Source: Allorhizocola rhizosphaerae (lineage in GTDB: Bacteria; Actinomycetota; Actinomycetes; Mycobacteriales; Micromonosporaceae). Taken from it: 64,000 bases of DNA. Positions 45,094 to 54,020 of the stretch are shown piece after piece. How positions within the stretch are numbered: position 1 is the stretch's first letter; each line of letters begins with the position of its first letter. The stretch spans positions 1 through 64,000 of the forward strand of contig NZ_QJUG01000008.1 in assembly GCF_003426775.1 (NCBI RefSeq), written 5' to 3'. Both the position numbers and the translations under genes were made by a program. The notes below the pieces were generated by a model. The model was given only the letters and a program-made list of their open reading frames with translations. It made no database searches and was not told the DNA's origin.

Positions 45094-46377
45094 TCACACA
45101 CCCGGCAGGCGCCCGTTCCTGAACAGGTCCACGAACAGCTGGTGGTCCGATCGGGCACGGGCGCCGTACGCGTGGGCGAACTCGGCGAGCTCGGTGATGA
45201 ACCCGCGCTCGTCGCGATCCAGCTCGGCCACGATGGCCTCCTCGGTGGAGTAGTCAACGAGGTCGTGGCTGGACTCGTCGTCGGCGACCGAGTGCGCCCG
45301 CGCGACCGCCCGGCCCAGCTCCCGCATGACGCTCAGCAGCTCGTCGGGCTCGTTGACGTCGGACCAGTCGAGGTCGGCGGCATAGGGCGAGACCTCGGCG
45401 ACGAGCTGGCCGACGCCGCCGAGCGTGGTGTAGCCCAGCCACTGGTCGGCGGCGGCCTGAAGCGCGCGTTGCGATTCGGCCGTGCGGTGGCCCTGATGCT
45501 GGAAGTACGACCGGACCCGCTCGTCGGCGATGTGCCGTGCGACGGCCGGGGTCTGTGCCTGCTTCATATAGATGATGACATCGTTTTCCAGGGCCTGGGT
45601 GTGGCCTTCGAGAAGCAGGTTGTAGGACGGGAGCCCGGCGGAACCGATGCCGACTCCCTTGCGCAGCACCACATCTTTGATCGTGTGTTCGATCTTCGCG
45701 TGCGGCGGGCGCGTTTCCAGGTACCGGATAAAAGCCTCTTCCACGGAATCTCGGTCGACGGCCGGGAACACGCCCTCGCCCCGGGCGAACCGCCGGTCGT
45801 AGTGGTCGATGACGGTCTCCCGCGAGAGCAGCTCGACGCGCGTGTTGAGCCGGGCCAGCTGCAGCACGCGATGCAGCGGGCCGGTCGTGGTGCGCAGCGT
45901 CAGCGATCCGATCGCGTCGTCGCCGCCGAGCGCGATGGCCCGCAGCTCGTCGACGTAGGCCCGCGCGAACACCGTGACCAGCGAACTGATCATCTCATCG
46001 GACAGCGCCTTGCCGTACCCGATCAAAGCCACGCTCGCCGCGAACCGCCGCAGATCCCAGAGGAACGGCCCGACATACGCCTCATCAAAATCATTGACAT
46101 TGAAGACGAGTATCCCGTCGGAGTTCATGTACGTGCCGAAGTTCTCCGCGTGCAGGTCGCCGTGGATCCACACCCGGCTGGTCCGCTCGTTCAGGAAGCG
46201 GGTGCCGGCGAACTCGCCCACCATGTCGGCATAGAAAAGGCAAGCGCTCCCGCGATAGAACGCGAAAGCGCTTGCCGCCATCTTGCGGAACTTGCGGCGG
46301 AACGCCGCCGGTTCGGCCGCCATCAACGAACCGAACTCGCGGACGAGGACCTCGACTATGTCGTCAGATCGGCTCAT
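45094..46377 (-). CDS. DUF2252 domain protein, kinase-like fold
   Basis: A 427-residue protein. Kinase/APH-like motifs are visible: HGDLHAENFG (catalytic-loop-like) and FNVNDFDEAYVG (DFD in place of DFG). DUF2252 substrate and activity are unknown. The stop codon abuts that of the convergent vWA gene with no base between. It begins four bases after pepN on the same strand, so the two are probably cotranscribed. Confidence 0.88.
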   Translation of the reverse strand: MSRSDDIVEVLVREFGSLMAAEPAAFRRKFRKMAASAFAFYRGSACLFYADMVGEFAGTRFLNERTSRVWIHGDLHAENFGTYMNSDGILVFNVNDFDEAYVGPFLWDLRRFAASVALIGYGKALSDEMISSLVTVFARAYVDELRAIALGGDDAIGSLTLRTTTGPLHRVLQLARLNTRVELLSRETVIDHYDRRFARGEGVFPAVDRDSVEEAFIRYLETRPPHAKIEHTIKDVVLRKGVGIGSAGLPSYNLLLEGHTQALENDVIIYMKQAQTPAVARHIADERVRSYFQHQGHRTAESQRALQAAADQWLGYTTLGGVGQLVAEVSPYAADLDWSDVNEPDELLSVMRELGRAVARAHSVADDESSHDLVDYSTEEAIVAELDRDERGFITELAEFAHAYGARARSDHQLFVDLFRNGRLPGV

Positions 46378-46381
46378 CCAC

Positions 46382-48937
46382 TCATTGTGACGCGGCGTCG
46401 CGAGCGCGGGCCTTCATCGAACGAAGGACACGGTCGTTGCCCTCCGCCACGAGCCGGCGCAGCGGGGCCGGGTGGCCCGCCTGGGCGAGCCATGCCTCGG
46501 CCGCGTCGACCGTGGCCTGCGACACCTGGTACACCGGATAGCCCAGCACCACGAAGTCCTGCCCCGGTTCGCTGTCGCGCATCTTCCACACGTTGGCGAC
46601 GTCCTCGAAGAAGCGCTGCGTGAACGGGGCCGTGAGCCCGACCTGCGCCGAGTGCTGGAAGCCCAGCACGAGCGCCCGGTTGCGCGAGTTGACCAGCTCG
46701 GGCTCGGTGGTCATCTCCCGCCAGACCGCCTCCTTGGACTCCGGCGTCGGGATGAGCGCGGTCGCCGTGGCCGCCCCGATGTCGCCGGCCGCGGTCTGAT
46801 CGGCGGCGTGCTCCGCGTCGATCACCTCCGGGTCGATGGCGCCGTTGGCCACCAGCGCCTGTATCAGCTGCCAGCGCAGCTCGCCCTCGACCCGCAAGCC
46901 CTGCGGGATGTCCACACCGGACAGCCAGTTCTGCAGCACGGCCAGGTCGCCGGTTGACCGCGCCGCGCCGATGAACGTGCGCGCCCACGCGAGCTGGAAC
47001 CCGCTGCCCGGCTCGGCGGCCTGCATCGCCTCCCGCGAAGCGGAGGCCAGCATCTGCCAGCCGGTCGGGCTCCACGACGCGTCCGCGTATTGGCTCAGCG
47101 CCACCCCGATATAGCGCAGGGTCGTGGTCACCAGGTTGATGTCCTGCTCGCCGGGCAGCGCGTTGGTCACGAGCCGGACGAAGTCGCGCGCGGCCATCTC
47201 GGCGTCGCGCACCATGTCCCACGTGGCGGCCCAGCACAGCGCGCGGGCGAGCGACGAGTCCACCCCGCCCAGGTGACGCACAAGTGTGGACAGTGAGCGC
47301 TCGTCGAGGCGCAGCTTGGTGTAGGACAGGTCCTCGTCGTTGAGCAGGAGCAGGTCGGGCACGCGCACGCCGGTGAGCTCGTCGATGGTGGTGGACTCGC
47401 CCGCGACGTCGACCTCCAGGAGCTGCCGCCGGGCCAGCTTGCCGTCCTCGCCCAGGTCGTAAAGGCCGATGCCGATGCGATGCGGGCGCAGGGTCGGGTA
47501 TCCCTCGGGCGCCTCCTGCAGCACCTCCACCCGCTCGTAAACATCACCATCGACGGAGACCCGCGGCCGCAGCGTGTTGACCTGTGCCGTCTCCAGCCAC
47601 GCCGCAGAGAACGCGTCGAGGCGCCGGCCGGACGCGCTCTCCAGCGCCGACAGCAGGTCGGAGAAGGTCGCGTTGCCCCAGGCGTGCTGCTTGAAGTACG
47701 CCCGCAGGCCGGTAACGAACGCGTCGATGCCGACGTAGGCGACCAGCTGCTTGATGACGCTCGCGCCCTTGGCGTAGGTGATGCCGTCGAAGTTCACCTC
47801 GACCGCGTTGACGTCGGGCATCTCGCAGTAGACCGGGTGCGTGCTGGACAGCTGATCCTGCCCGTAGCCCCAGTTTTTGCGCAGCGACAGGAACGTCGTC
47901 CAGGCGTCGGAGAAGCGGGTCGCCGCCGCGTTGCACCAATGCGAGGCCCACTCGGCGAACGACTCGTTGAGCCACAGGTCGTCCCACCACCGCATGGTCA
48001 CCAGGTCGCCGAACCACATGTGGGCCAGCTCGTGCAGGATCGTGTTGGCCCGCTGCTCGCGCTCGAAGTCGGTGACCGCGGAGCGGAAGATGTATGCGGC
48101 GTCGGCGTGCGTCACGCACCCGAAGTTCTCCATCGCGCCCGCGTTGAACTCGGGCACCCACAGCTGGTCGTATTTGGACAGTGGGTAGCGCACGCCGAAC
48201 TGGGCGTGGAAGAAGTCGAACCCCTGCTTGGTAATCTCGAACAGCTCGTCGGCCTCAAGGTGGGCGGCCACCGAGGCGCGGCAGAACACGCCGAGATCGA
48301 TACCGTCGTGCGTGGTGCGCTCCTCGTGATAGGGCCCGGCACACAGGGCCGTCACGTAGGTCGACATGCGGACCGACTGTTCGAAGTGGACGGTCTGGTC
48401 GAGCACGTTGTCGGTGATGTAGGCGACCGGTGCGTTCGAGACCACCTTCCAGTGGTTGGGGACGCGGGCGTGCCAGGTGTAGACCGCCTTCAGGTCGGGC
48501 TGGTCGAAACAGGCGAACACGCGCTGCGCGTCGTTCGTCTCGAACTGGCTGTAGAGATAGACCTCTTTGTCGGCCGGATCGACGGCGCGATGCATGCCCT
48601 GCCCGGACGACGAGAACGGGAAGCGGGCCTCGACCACGAGCGTGTTGTCCGCAGCGAGGTTGGGCAGGGCCAGCCCGGTCTCCGGGGTCCAGGAGCTCAG
48701 ATCCAGGTCGGCCCCGTTGAGCACGGCCCGCTGCACGGACTGCGCGGCCAGCTCGATAAACGTCGACTCGCCGGGTGACGCGCACGAAAAGCGCACCGTG
48801 GTGACTCCCGGGAAACTCGTGGCGCCGGGATTGCCTGAGCCGTCGGTCAGATCCAGGGCAATGTCATAAGAGATCACGTCCAGCAACTTGGCCCTGGTGA
48901 TGGCCTCGCTCTGGGTGAGGTTACGGATACCGGTCAC
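46382..48937 (-). CDS. pepN: Aminopeptidase N
   Basis: An 851-residue M1 zinc aminopeptidase. It has the exopeptidase motif GAMENFG, the zinc site HELAHMWFG followed by NESFAEW 18 residues on, and the C-terminal ERAP1-like helical domain. It removes N-terminal residues from peptides in the cytoplasm. Length and motifs match the actinobacterial PepN. Confidence 0.96.
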   Translation of the reverse strand: MTGIRNLTQSEAITRAKLLDVISYDIALDLTDGSGNPGATSFPGVTTVRFSCASPGESTFIELAAQSVQRAVLNGADLDLSSWTPETGLALPNLAADNTLVVEARFPFSSSGQGMHRAVDPADKEVYLYSQFETNDAQRVFACFDQPDLKAVYTWHARVPNHWKVVSNAPVAYITDNVLDQTVHFEQSVRMSTYVTALCAGPYHEERTTHDGIDLGVFCRASVAAHLEADELFEITKQGFDFFHAQFGVRYPLSKYDQLWVPEFNAGAMENFGCVTHADAAYIFRSAVTDFEREQRANTILHELAHMWFGDLVTMRWWDDLWLNESFAEWASHWCNAAATRFSDAWTTFLSLRKNWGYGQDQLSSTHPVYCEMPDVNAVEVNFDGITYAKGASVIKQLVAYVGIDAFVTGLRAYFKQHAWGNATFSDLLSALESASGRRLDAFSAAWLETAQVNTLRPRVSVDGDVYERVEVLQEAPEGYPTLRPHRIGIGLYDLGEDGKLARRQLLEVDVAGESTTIDELTGVRVPDLLLLNDEDLSYTKLRLDERSLSTLVRHLGGVDSSLARALCWAATWDMVRDAEMAARDFVRLVTNALPGEQDINLVTTTLRYIGVALSQYADASWSPTGWQMLASASREAMQAAEPGSGFQLAWARTFIGAARSTGDLAVLQNWLSGVDIPQGLRVEGELRWQLIQALVANGAIDPEVIDAEHAADQTAAGDIGAATATALIPTPESKEAVWREMTTEPELVNSRNRALVLGFQHSAQVGLTAPFTQRFFEDVANVWKMRDSEPGQDFVVLGYPVYQVSQATVDAAEAWLAQAGHPAPLRRLVAEGNDRVLRSMKARARDAASQ

Positions 48938-49184
48938 GAAGCAAGTCTTTCATACGTCCCCCTCGTTGGTGAGAACGTGGACATACCAAAGGAAGCCGTG
49001 GCCCGCTTTACGGGTCGCGGATACGTGAGCTTTGCCGACAATCGGTGGGCGGTGGACGCCTATCGCGGGAGGCATCGAACCCTCGGCAGCGGCGGCGCAC
49101 CCGCCGACGGGGAGAGGCTCAGGAGCCGGGCGGGTGAGGGGCCGAAGGCTGCGAGCCCGACGGCGCACGCTAGCGTGGGCAGTC
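48938..49184. other. Intergenic region between pepN and DUF1015 gene
   Basis: A frame from GTG 48977 (95 codons, first residues MDIPKEAVARFTGRGY) is open on the plus strand but has no recognisable family and runs into the next gene, so I do not call it. The leaderless -10 TAGCGT (49171-49176) of the DUF1015 gene lies at the right end. Confidence 0.4.
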
Positions 49185-50312
49185 GTGACAGTCGTGCATC
49201 CGATTCGGGCGGCCTGGTTGACCAAGGGCGGTACAGGCGCGCAGAACTACGACGAGTTCGCTGACGAAACCGAGATTACTTCGATCATCGCGGCCAACCC
49301 GCGCAGTGCGCTTGCCATCGAGATGCCGCACTACGCTCCGGACAGCCTGGGCAAGACGTTCGCTGCCGCGTTGCCGGACGCTTCGTCGCGCTTGTCCTGC
49401 GCGAAGGAGGACGGGCTCTACGCGCCACACGAGAACGTCGTCGTGCTCTATCGGATCACGCGCGGGGACCGGGTGTCGTACGGCCTGTGGTGCATGGTCG
49501 ACACCGACCAGATCTCGACCAGCGCCGACGAGCCGGGTCTGGTGATCCGCAACGAGGACGTGTTCCCGGAGAAGGTACGCGAGCGGGTCATGCTCGCCGA
49601 GACCCTCGGCCACCTGCTGTCGCCCGTCCTGCTGCTGCAGACCGCCCGCGGCGAAGAGCTCCATGCCGCACTCGCACGTGCTTGCTCGGCTCAGGGCCCG
49701 GCCGTCACGGACGCGGATGCCGCCGGCGGTCGGCATGAGATCTGGCCACTGGACGGGTCGGCGCCACTCGCCCGGGAGCTGATCGCGCTCGCCGGGGGCG
49801 GGGAGCTTGTGGTGGCCGACGGCAACCACCGCAGCCTCGCCGCGCAGACGGGCGGCCTGCCCCGGTTCCTTGCGGTGGTGACCACGCCCGCGTCGGTCGA
49901 GATCGCGCCCTACAACCGGCTCGTGCGCGACGTGGTCGTGCCGTCGTTCGAGCCCGGCGAGACGGTCCGCGTCTACACGCGCGACGGTGGCATGCGCTCC
50001 ATCGGCCTGCCGCGCGACCCCGCGCTCGGGTTCGTCGAAAACCTGGATCATGCGCTCGTCGAGCGCGTGCTGTTGGGCGCATCGCTGGCGCTGCAGCCGG
50101 GCGACAAGCGCATCACCTACGTGGGCGGCGACTATCCCGAGTCGTGGCTCATGGGCGAGGTCGACGCCGGCCGGGCGGACCTGGCCATCCTCATCGCGCC
50201 CGTGACCGTGGACGACTTCATCGAGGTCAACCTCGCCCGGCGCAAGATGCCCCGCAAGAGCACGTGGTTCGTGCCCAAGGCGCGGGCCGGCCTTGTCGTG
50301 GCCCAACTATGA
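49185..50312 (+). CDS. DUF1015 family protein
   Basis: A 375-residue protein of the DUF1015 (SerC-linked) family: VADGNHRSLAAQTGGLP corresponds to the family's central DGHHRYAAA motif, and VHPIRAAW to its start. Function unknown. GTG 49185 has TAGCGT eight bases upstream, so a leaderless start is likely; GTG 49194 is an alternative. ATGA overlap with rpiB. Confidence 0.8.
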   Translation: MTVVHPIRAAWLTKGGTGAQNYDEFADETEITSIIAANPRSALAIEMPHYAPDSLGKTFAAALPDASSRLSCAKEDGLYAPHENVVVLYRITRGDRVSYGLWCMVDTDQISTSADEPGLVIRNEDVFPEKVRERVMLAETLGHLLSPVLLLQTARGEELHAALARACSAQGPAVTDADAAGGRHEIWPLDGSAPLARELIALAGGGELVVADGNHRSLAAQTGGLPRFLAVVTTPASVEIAPYNRLVRDVVVPSFEPGETVRVYTRDGGMRSIGLPRDPALGFVENLDHALVERVLLGASLALQPGDKRITYVGGDYPESWLMGEVDAGRADLAILIAPVTVDDFIEVNLARRKMPRKSTWFVPKARAGLVVAQL

Positions 50313-50770
50313 TCGGCGCCATGCGCGTTTACGTGGCCGCGGACCACGCCGGATACGAGCTCAAGACCCACCTGGTCGGGTTCCTCGGCGAGCAGGGATA
50401 CGACGTCGTCGATGTCGGCGCGTCCGCATACGATCCCGAGGACGACTATCCCGCCTTCTGCATCGACGCGGGGCAGCGCGTGGTCGCCGACCCGGGCAGC
50501 CTGGGCGTGGTGATCGGCGGTTCGGGCAACGGCGAGCAGATCGCGGCCAACAAGGTGCCCGGCGTGCGGGCGGCGCTGGCGTGGAGCGTCGAGACCGCCC
50601 ATCTCGCCCGCGAGCACAACGACGCCAACGTGGCGGGCATCGGCGCCCGCCAGCACTCCACCGCCGAGGCGTCCGACATCGTGCTCGAGTTCCTCCGCAC
50701 GCCATACTCCGGCAACGAACGCCACACCCGCCGCATCCACCAGATCGCCGACTACGAGAAGTCCCGCTAA
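50309..50770 (+). CDS. rpiB: Ribose-5-phosphate isomerase B
   Basis: A 153-residue RpiB: VYVAADHAGYELK, then the anion loop GGSGNGEQIAANK and catalytic region HNDANVAGIGAR. It interconverts ribose-5-P and ribulose-5-P in the pentose phosphate pathway. The ATG at 50309 overlaps the DUF1015 stop; ATG 50321 (MRVYVAAD) is the usual family start and equally possible. Confidence 0.95.
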   Translation: MIGAMRVYVAADHAGYELKTHLVGFLGEQGYDVVDVGASAYDPEDDYPAFCIDAGQRVVADPGSLGVVIGGSGNGEQIAANKVPGVRAALAWSVETAHLAREHNDANVAGIGARQHSTAEASDIVLEFLRTPYSGNERHTRRIHQIADYEKSR

Positions 50771-50856
50771 GGCGTTATCGCTGTCCGGACCGATGCACCG
50801 GTTGGGTAGGCTGTGAAGCGCGGAGGTGCTCCGTCGGCGACTGGAGGATGGCTGTC

Positions 50857-51437
50857 GTGAGTGTCCAGGGTGCATACCGATGGCCGGTGCCCCCACCGGA
50901 CGGATTTACGGCGGCTGATCTGGACCGGATCGCTGACCTTCCGCCCCACACCGAGCTCATCGACGGCGGCCTGGTCTTCGTGAGCCCGCAGAAGCTGTTT
51001 CACATGCGCGCCGTCGACCTGTTGACCTCCGGGCTGCGCCGCCAGGCGCCCGACAACCTGCGGGCGCGGCGGGAGATGACGGTCACCATCAGCGAGCGCC
51101 AGCGTCCGGAGCCGGACGTTCCGTGGTTCACGCGGATGCGGACACCGACGCCGATCTGACCACCTATCCGCCGCAGGCCGTGGTGTTGACCGTCGAGGTG
51201 GTGTCGCCCGACTCGCAGGAGCGTGACCGGAAACGCAAGCCGCACCTCTACGCCGAGGCCGGGATCAAACACTTCTGGCTCGTCGAGAACACCGGCGGCG
51301 GAAAAATGGCCGTCTACGTTTACGAGCTCGACCCGATCGCCCGTCGATACACGATGACGGGCATCTATCACAACACATTGAAGCTGAATGCCCCGTTCGA
51401 CATCGACATCGACCTCACCGAGATCGACCGCCTCTAA
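50857..51437 (+). pseudogene. Uma2 (DUF820) nuclease-like gene with frameshift
   Basis: The first part (GTG 50857 to about 51117) has Uma2 features (TELIDGGLVFVSP, HMRAVDLLTSGLR, QRPEPDV). It then runs into a stop at 51159. A second frame (from about 51120 to 51437) continues the same domain exactly (VVHADAD, LTVEVVSPDSQERDRKRK, YAEAGIKHFWLVE). One missing base near GACGTTCCGTGG would restore PDVxVVHADAD. The gene is therefore frameshifted or the base call is wrong. Confidence 0.85.
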
Positions 51438-51736
51438 AGCCCCAGCAGGCGGCGCAGGCCACTGTCCACTTTGGCCATGAGGTCGGCGTCGACGCGGCCG
51501 TGGTGTTGGCCGATCGCGGTGGGGTCGGCGAAGCGGATGCGGGACAGGTCGATGGTGCCGCCGCCCGCGATCTCGCGCGGCAGCGGGAGCAGGATGCCTG
51601 GCACGTTGCCGTCGGCGCGGTCGTGGATGAGCACGACGACGGGGTAGTGCTCGCTGTAGATGGTGTCGCTGACGATCAGAGCCCGGACCCGCCAGCTGCC
51701 GTGCGTGTAGTCGACGACGTCACCGCGTTCTACCAC
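51434..51736 (-). CDS. PemK/MazF-family toxin
   Basis: A 100-residue toxin of the PemK/MazF fold: VERGDVVDYTHGSWRVRALIV-type start (GDVVDYTHGSWRV), VLLPLPREIAGGGTIDLSRIRF. Family members are mRNA interferases. It follows and overlaps a ribbon-helix-helix antitoxin gene by seven bases. The Arg/Ser active residues cannot be confirmed by eye, and the usual RPVLV motif is altered (RALIV). Confidence 0.8.
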   Translation of the reverse strand: MVERGDVVDYTHGSWRVRALIVSDTIYSEHYPVVVLIHDRADGNVPGILLPLPREIAGGGTIDLSRIRFADPTAIGQHHGRVDADLMAKVDSGLRRLLGL

Positions 51737-51936
51737 GTCGCGTCGAACCTGGCGAGCTTGGCGGCGTCGTCGGCGGCCAAGGAGGCGTGCCAGGCGGCGG
51801 CCGCGGCGATGTTGCGACGGTCCAGATATTCGCGGACCGCCTGGGAGATTATGGCCGATCGATTGCCGCCCGCCACGGCGTCGTTGAGGTCGCGGCAGAG
51901 GTCCTCGTCCATGGTGATCGACACGGTGACGGCCAC
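51730..51936 (-). CDS. Ribbon-helix-helix antitoxin
   Basis: A 68-residue protein with an N-terminal RHH DNA-binding strand (VTVSITMDEDL), helices up to SQAVREYLDRR and a C-terminal toxin-binding tail rich in Ala/Asp. It precedes the PemK-like toxin gene. GTG 51936 is the start. It should repress its own promoter, where three ATATC-type sites are phased by 12 and 24 bp. Confidence 0.82.
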   Translation of the reverse strand: MAVTVSITMDEDLCRDLNDAVAGGNRSAIISQAVREYLDRRNIAAAAAWHASLAADDAAKLARFDATW

Positions 51937-51944
51937 GTCGCAGA

Positions 51945-51988
51945 CGATATCAGTCCCAATATCATCAGCAATGCCGGCGGCAATATCG
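51945..51988 (-). promoter_or_regulatory. Candidate antitoxin operator sites
   Basis: CGATATC (51945), CAATATCA (51957) and CAATATCG (51981) share AATATC/GATATC and are spaced 12 and 24 bp. They lie directly upstream of the antitoxin start, the usual place for RHH autoregulation. Confidence 0.5.
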
Positions 51989-52029
51989 CTGGTCGTGCCG
52001 CGTGGCGCGAGCCTTCCCCCAAAAGCGGT

Positions 52030-52236
52030 TCAGCGCAGGGGGTCGCGGGGTTGCCAGCCGCGGCGCACGATTTCGAGCTCGGCCTCCGCGCGGGCCAGGT
52101 CTTCGTCGGTCGGCCGCGCGGCATCGCGCGCCCGCAGCGCGGCCGAGATGCTCACCTGCGACGCGCCGGGCCCGATGAGCCCGCGCAGCCCGCGCTCAAG
52201 GTCCTGGTCGTCCGGATGCATGCCCACGATGTCCAT
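52030..52236 (-). CDS. Small hypothetical protein coupled to Eis-like gene
   Basis: A 68-residue protein of no family I know. Middle and end are charged and helical (ALRARDAARPTDEDLARAEAELEIVRRG). ATG overlaps the stop of the Eis-like gene (TAATG), so it is translated after it. Confidence 0.65.
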   Translation of the reverse strand: MDIVGMHPDDQDLERGLRGLIGPGASQVSISAALRARDAARPTDEDLARAEAELEIVRRGWQPRDPLR

Positions 52237-53441
52237 TAGAACATCTCGATCCCGGCAGGAGCCCGATGCCACCGGAACGCGGCGTCGACCCGGGCCAGCG
52301 TCTCTTCACTCGCGGATTGGAGCCGCCCGGCCATGGCCAGCGCGCCGGCCTGCCCTCCGCCCAGGTACAACGCGGCCAGTGCGCCGACGTCCATGGTCAC
52401 GTCGGCGGGAGCGGACGTGCGCTCGCCGCTGAGCCGGTAACTGCCCGTGTTGTGCGGGAGCAGCTCATCGCGCACCTCGATCACGAGGTCGTCACCGGTG
52501 AGGAAGCCGCGCGCCGCAAGCGCGGCGGGCACGTCGACGACGCGCAGCCACAGCCCGTCCTTGACGGTGGTGCCCAGTCGCCGCGGCTCGTTGACCATCT
52601 CGAAGAGTGGCTCGTCGACGGCGCCGTAGGACAACGATGCCGTCCGGGTCAGGTCGACGCTCATCAGGTATCGCCAGATCTCTTGATAGGCAACGTGATT
52701 GGCCGCGGTGACATGCTGCACCCAGACCTCCCCGTTGGGTCCGGCGGCTTCCCACGAGCCCTTGATCCGGAACAGCGCGAAACCGTCCACTCCGGACGGT
52801 CCCTCGTGCACGATCGCCTGCCGCTCGCCGGCACCGTGCCGGCGCGACGTCGGGTCGGTCATGACGTAGTCCCACCAGGCTTCGGTCCGGCCGGCGTATC
52901 CGGGCCGGTGCAACCGCACGGCCTCGTAGACCTCGGTCAGCTCCTTGCGCAGCGCGGCCGGTTTGCCCACCCGGATGCGGCTGCCGGACGCCGGGGCCTG
53001 GGCGTGCAGCCGCACCTCGCGCGTGTCGACGTTCATCGACAGCATGCGGGCCGCGCTCCCGTAGCCGAACCGCTGATAGATCCGGCCCTCGCTGGCCCAC
53101 AGCACGGCCAGCGGGTCGGGCATGTCGCGCAGCTGCCGCACCAACAGCTCCCGTGCGATGCCCCGGCGCCGCGCCTGCGGCGCGACCGCGACCATCGTCA
53201 CGAAGGCGGTCGGCACCGCGGCCCCGCCCGGCACGGTGAGCTCCCGGCCGAACGCCGAAACGTGGCCCAGGATCTGCTCGTCGTCATCCGCGACCGCCAG
53301 CAGCGACCGCTCCGGTTCGTAGACCAGCCGCGTGGCCTCGACCGCCTCGGCGTCGTAGGACTCGTTGTGGAATGCGGTGAACAGCAGCTGCATGACCGGT
53401 TCGAGATCGCTTGCCGCCCCCGTGCGCACGGTGTACCCCAT
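52236..53441 (-). CDS. Eis-like GNAT acetyltransferase
   Basis: A 401-residue protein with two GNAT-like domains and an SCP2-like C-terminal domain, as in mycobacterial Eis. The acetyl-CoA site is in VTMVAVAPQARRRGIARELL; YQRFGYG and the C-terminal FRWHRAPAGIEMF with a free carboxylate end are typical. Eis acetylates lysines and aminoglycosides; the substrate here is unknown. Start ATG 53441 lies six bases from a TAAGAA -10. Confidence 0.9.
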   Translation of the reverse strand: MGYTVRTGAASDLEPVMQLLFTAFHNESYDAEAVEATRLVYEPERSLLAVADDDEQILGHVSAFGRELTVPGGAAVPTAFVTMVAVAPQARRRGIARELLVRQLRDMPDPLAVLWASEGRIYQRFGYGSAARMLSMNVDTREVRLHAQAPASGSRIRVGKPAALRKELTEVYEAVRLHRPGYAGRTEAWWDYVMTDPTSRRHGAGERQAIVHEGPSGVDGFALFRIKGSWEAAGPNGEVWVQHVTAANHVAYQEIWRYLMSVDLTRTASLSYGAVDEPLFEMVNEPRRLGTTVKDGLWLRVVDVPAALAARGFLTGDDLVIEVRDELLPHNTGSYRLSGERTSAPADVTMDVGALAALYLGGGQAGALAMAGRLQSASEETLARVDAAFRWHRAPAGIEMF

Positions 53442-53495
53442 ACGTGCTTCTTAGTCGGCTCGGCAAAGTTGAGCAAGCCAGTTACGCTTCCAAAC
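53442..53495. promoter_or_regulatory. Overlapping divergent leaderless promoters
   Basis: Minus strand: TTGCTC (53471-53476), 17 bp, TAAGAA (53448-53453), 6 bp, ATG of the Eis-like gene. Plus strand: TCGGCA (53460-53465), 17 bp, TACGCT (53483-53488), 7 bp, GTG 53496. The two promoters interleave. Confidence 0.55.
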
Positions 53496-53975
53496 GTGAA
53501 TAACCGTCTGGACCGCACCAGGGAATTTCCGACGGAAAAGCTGTACCGGCCGGGCAAGGCGACGATTCCGGAGCAGCCCGATCCCACGCACGTGCTGATT
53601 TCCGACCCGACGATGACCGGTCGTCAGCCGCAGCTGCCGCTGCGCGTGCGCCTGCGCAATCTGCGCAAGGGCGGGCGCTGGAGCGTGTTCGGTGCGGTCG
53701 TGCTGTTCGTGTGCTGGGCGATGTGGGCCGCCCAGTCGACGACCACCGGGGCCGCACTGGTCCTGTTTCTGATCATGATCATCGCGGCCGGCCTGTTCGC
53801 CGTGGCCCGCCTCGCCGGCAGCGTGATCGTGGAGCGCGTGCTGCACCGCCCCCGGCGGGGCGCCATCCTGTCTCATGTCGCGATTGGACTGTTCCTGGTC
53901 GCCGCCGGCCTGTCGTTGCTGGGACAGGTCGAGTGGGTGGTCACGGCATGGAATCAGGTTCGGGGCATGCGCTGA
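53496..53975 (+). CDS. Hypothetical membrane protein, three or four helices
   Basis: A 159-residue protein. The first 60 residues are soluble and Pro/Arg-rich; hydrophobic segments follow (FGAVVLFVCWAMWAA, LVLFLIMIIAAGLFAVA, HVAIGLFLVAAGLSLLG). Nothing identifies a function. GTG 53496 appears leaderless. The last codons lie in a 24-bp triplicated sequence. Confidence 0.7.
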   Translation: MNNRLDRTREFPTEKLYRPGKATIPEQPDPTHVLISDPTMTGRQPQLPLRVRLRNLRKGGRWSVFGAVVLFVCWAMWAAQSTTTGAALVLFLIMIIAAGLFAVARLAGSVIVERVLHRPRRGAILSHVAIGLFLVAAGLSLLGQVEWVVTAWNQVRGMR

Positions 53976-54020
53976 GTCACGGTTCGGGGCATGCGCCTCA
54001 TCACGGTTCGAGGTATGAGC
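53954..54020. repeat. 24-bp triplicated sequence
   Basis: GGTTCGGGGCATGCGC at 53957 and 53981 and the related GGTTCGAGGTATGAGC at 54005, spaced exactly 24 bp. It covers the 3' ends of two convergent genes and all the DNA between them. Confidence 0.75.

Noticed and set aside
49070-49110. tRNA-like T-loop box (GGTTCGAT on the minus strand)
   Set aside because: No pairing acceptor stem, anticodon arm or D-arm could be built around it.
48977-49264. 95-codon frame between pepN and DUF1015 genes
   Set aside because: No family resemblance, it contains rare codons such as ATA, and it overlaps the start of the next gene and its probable promoter.
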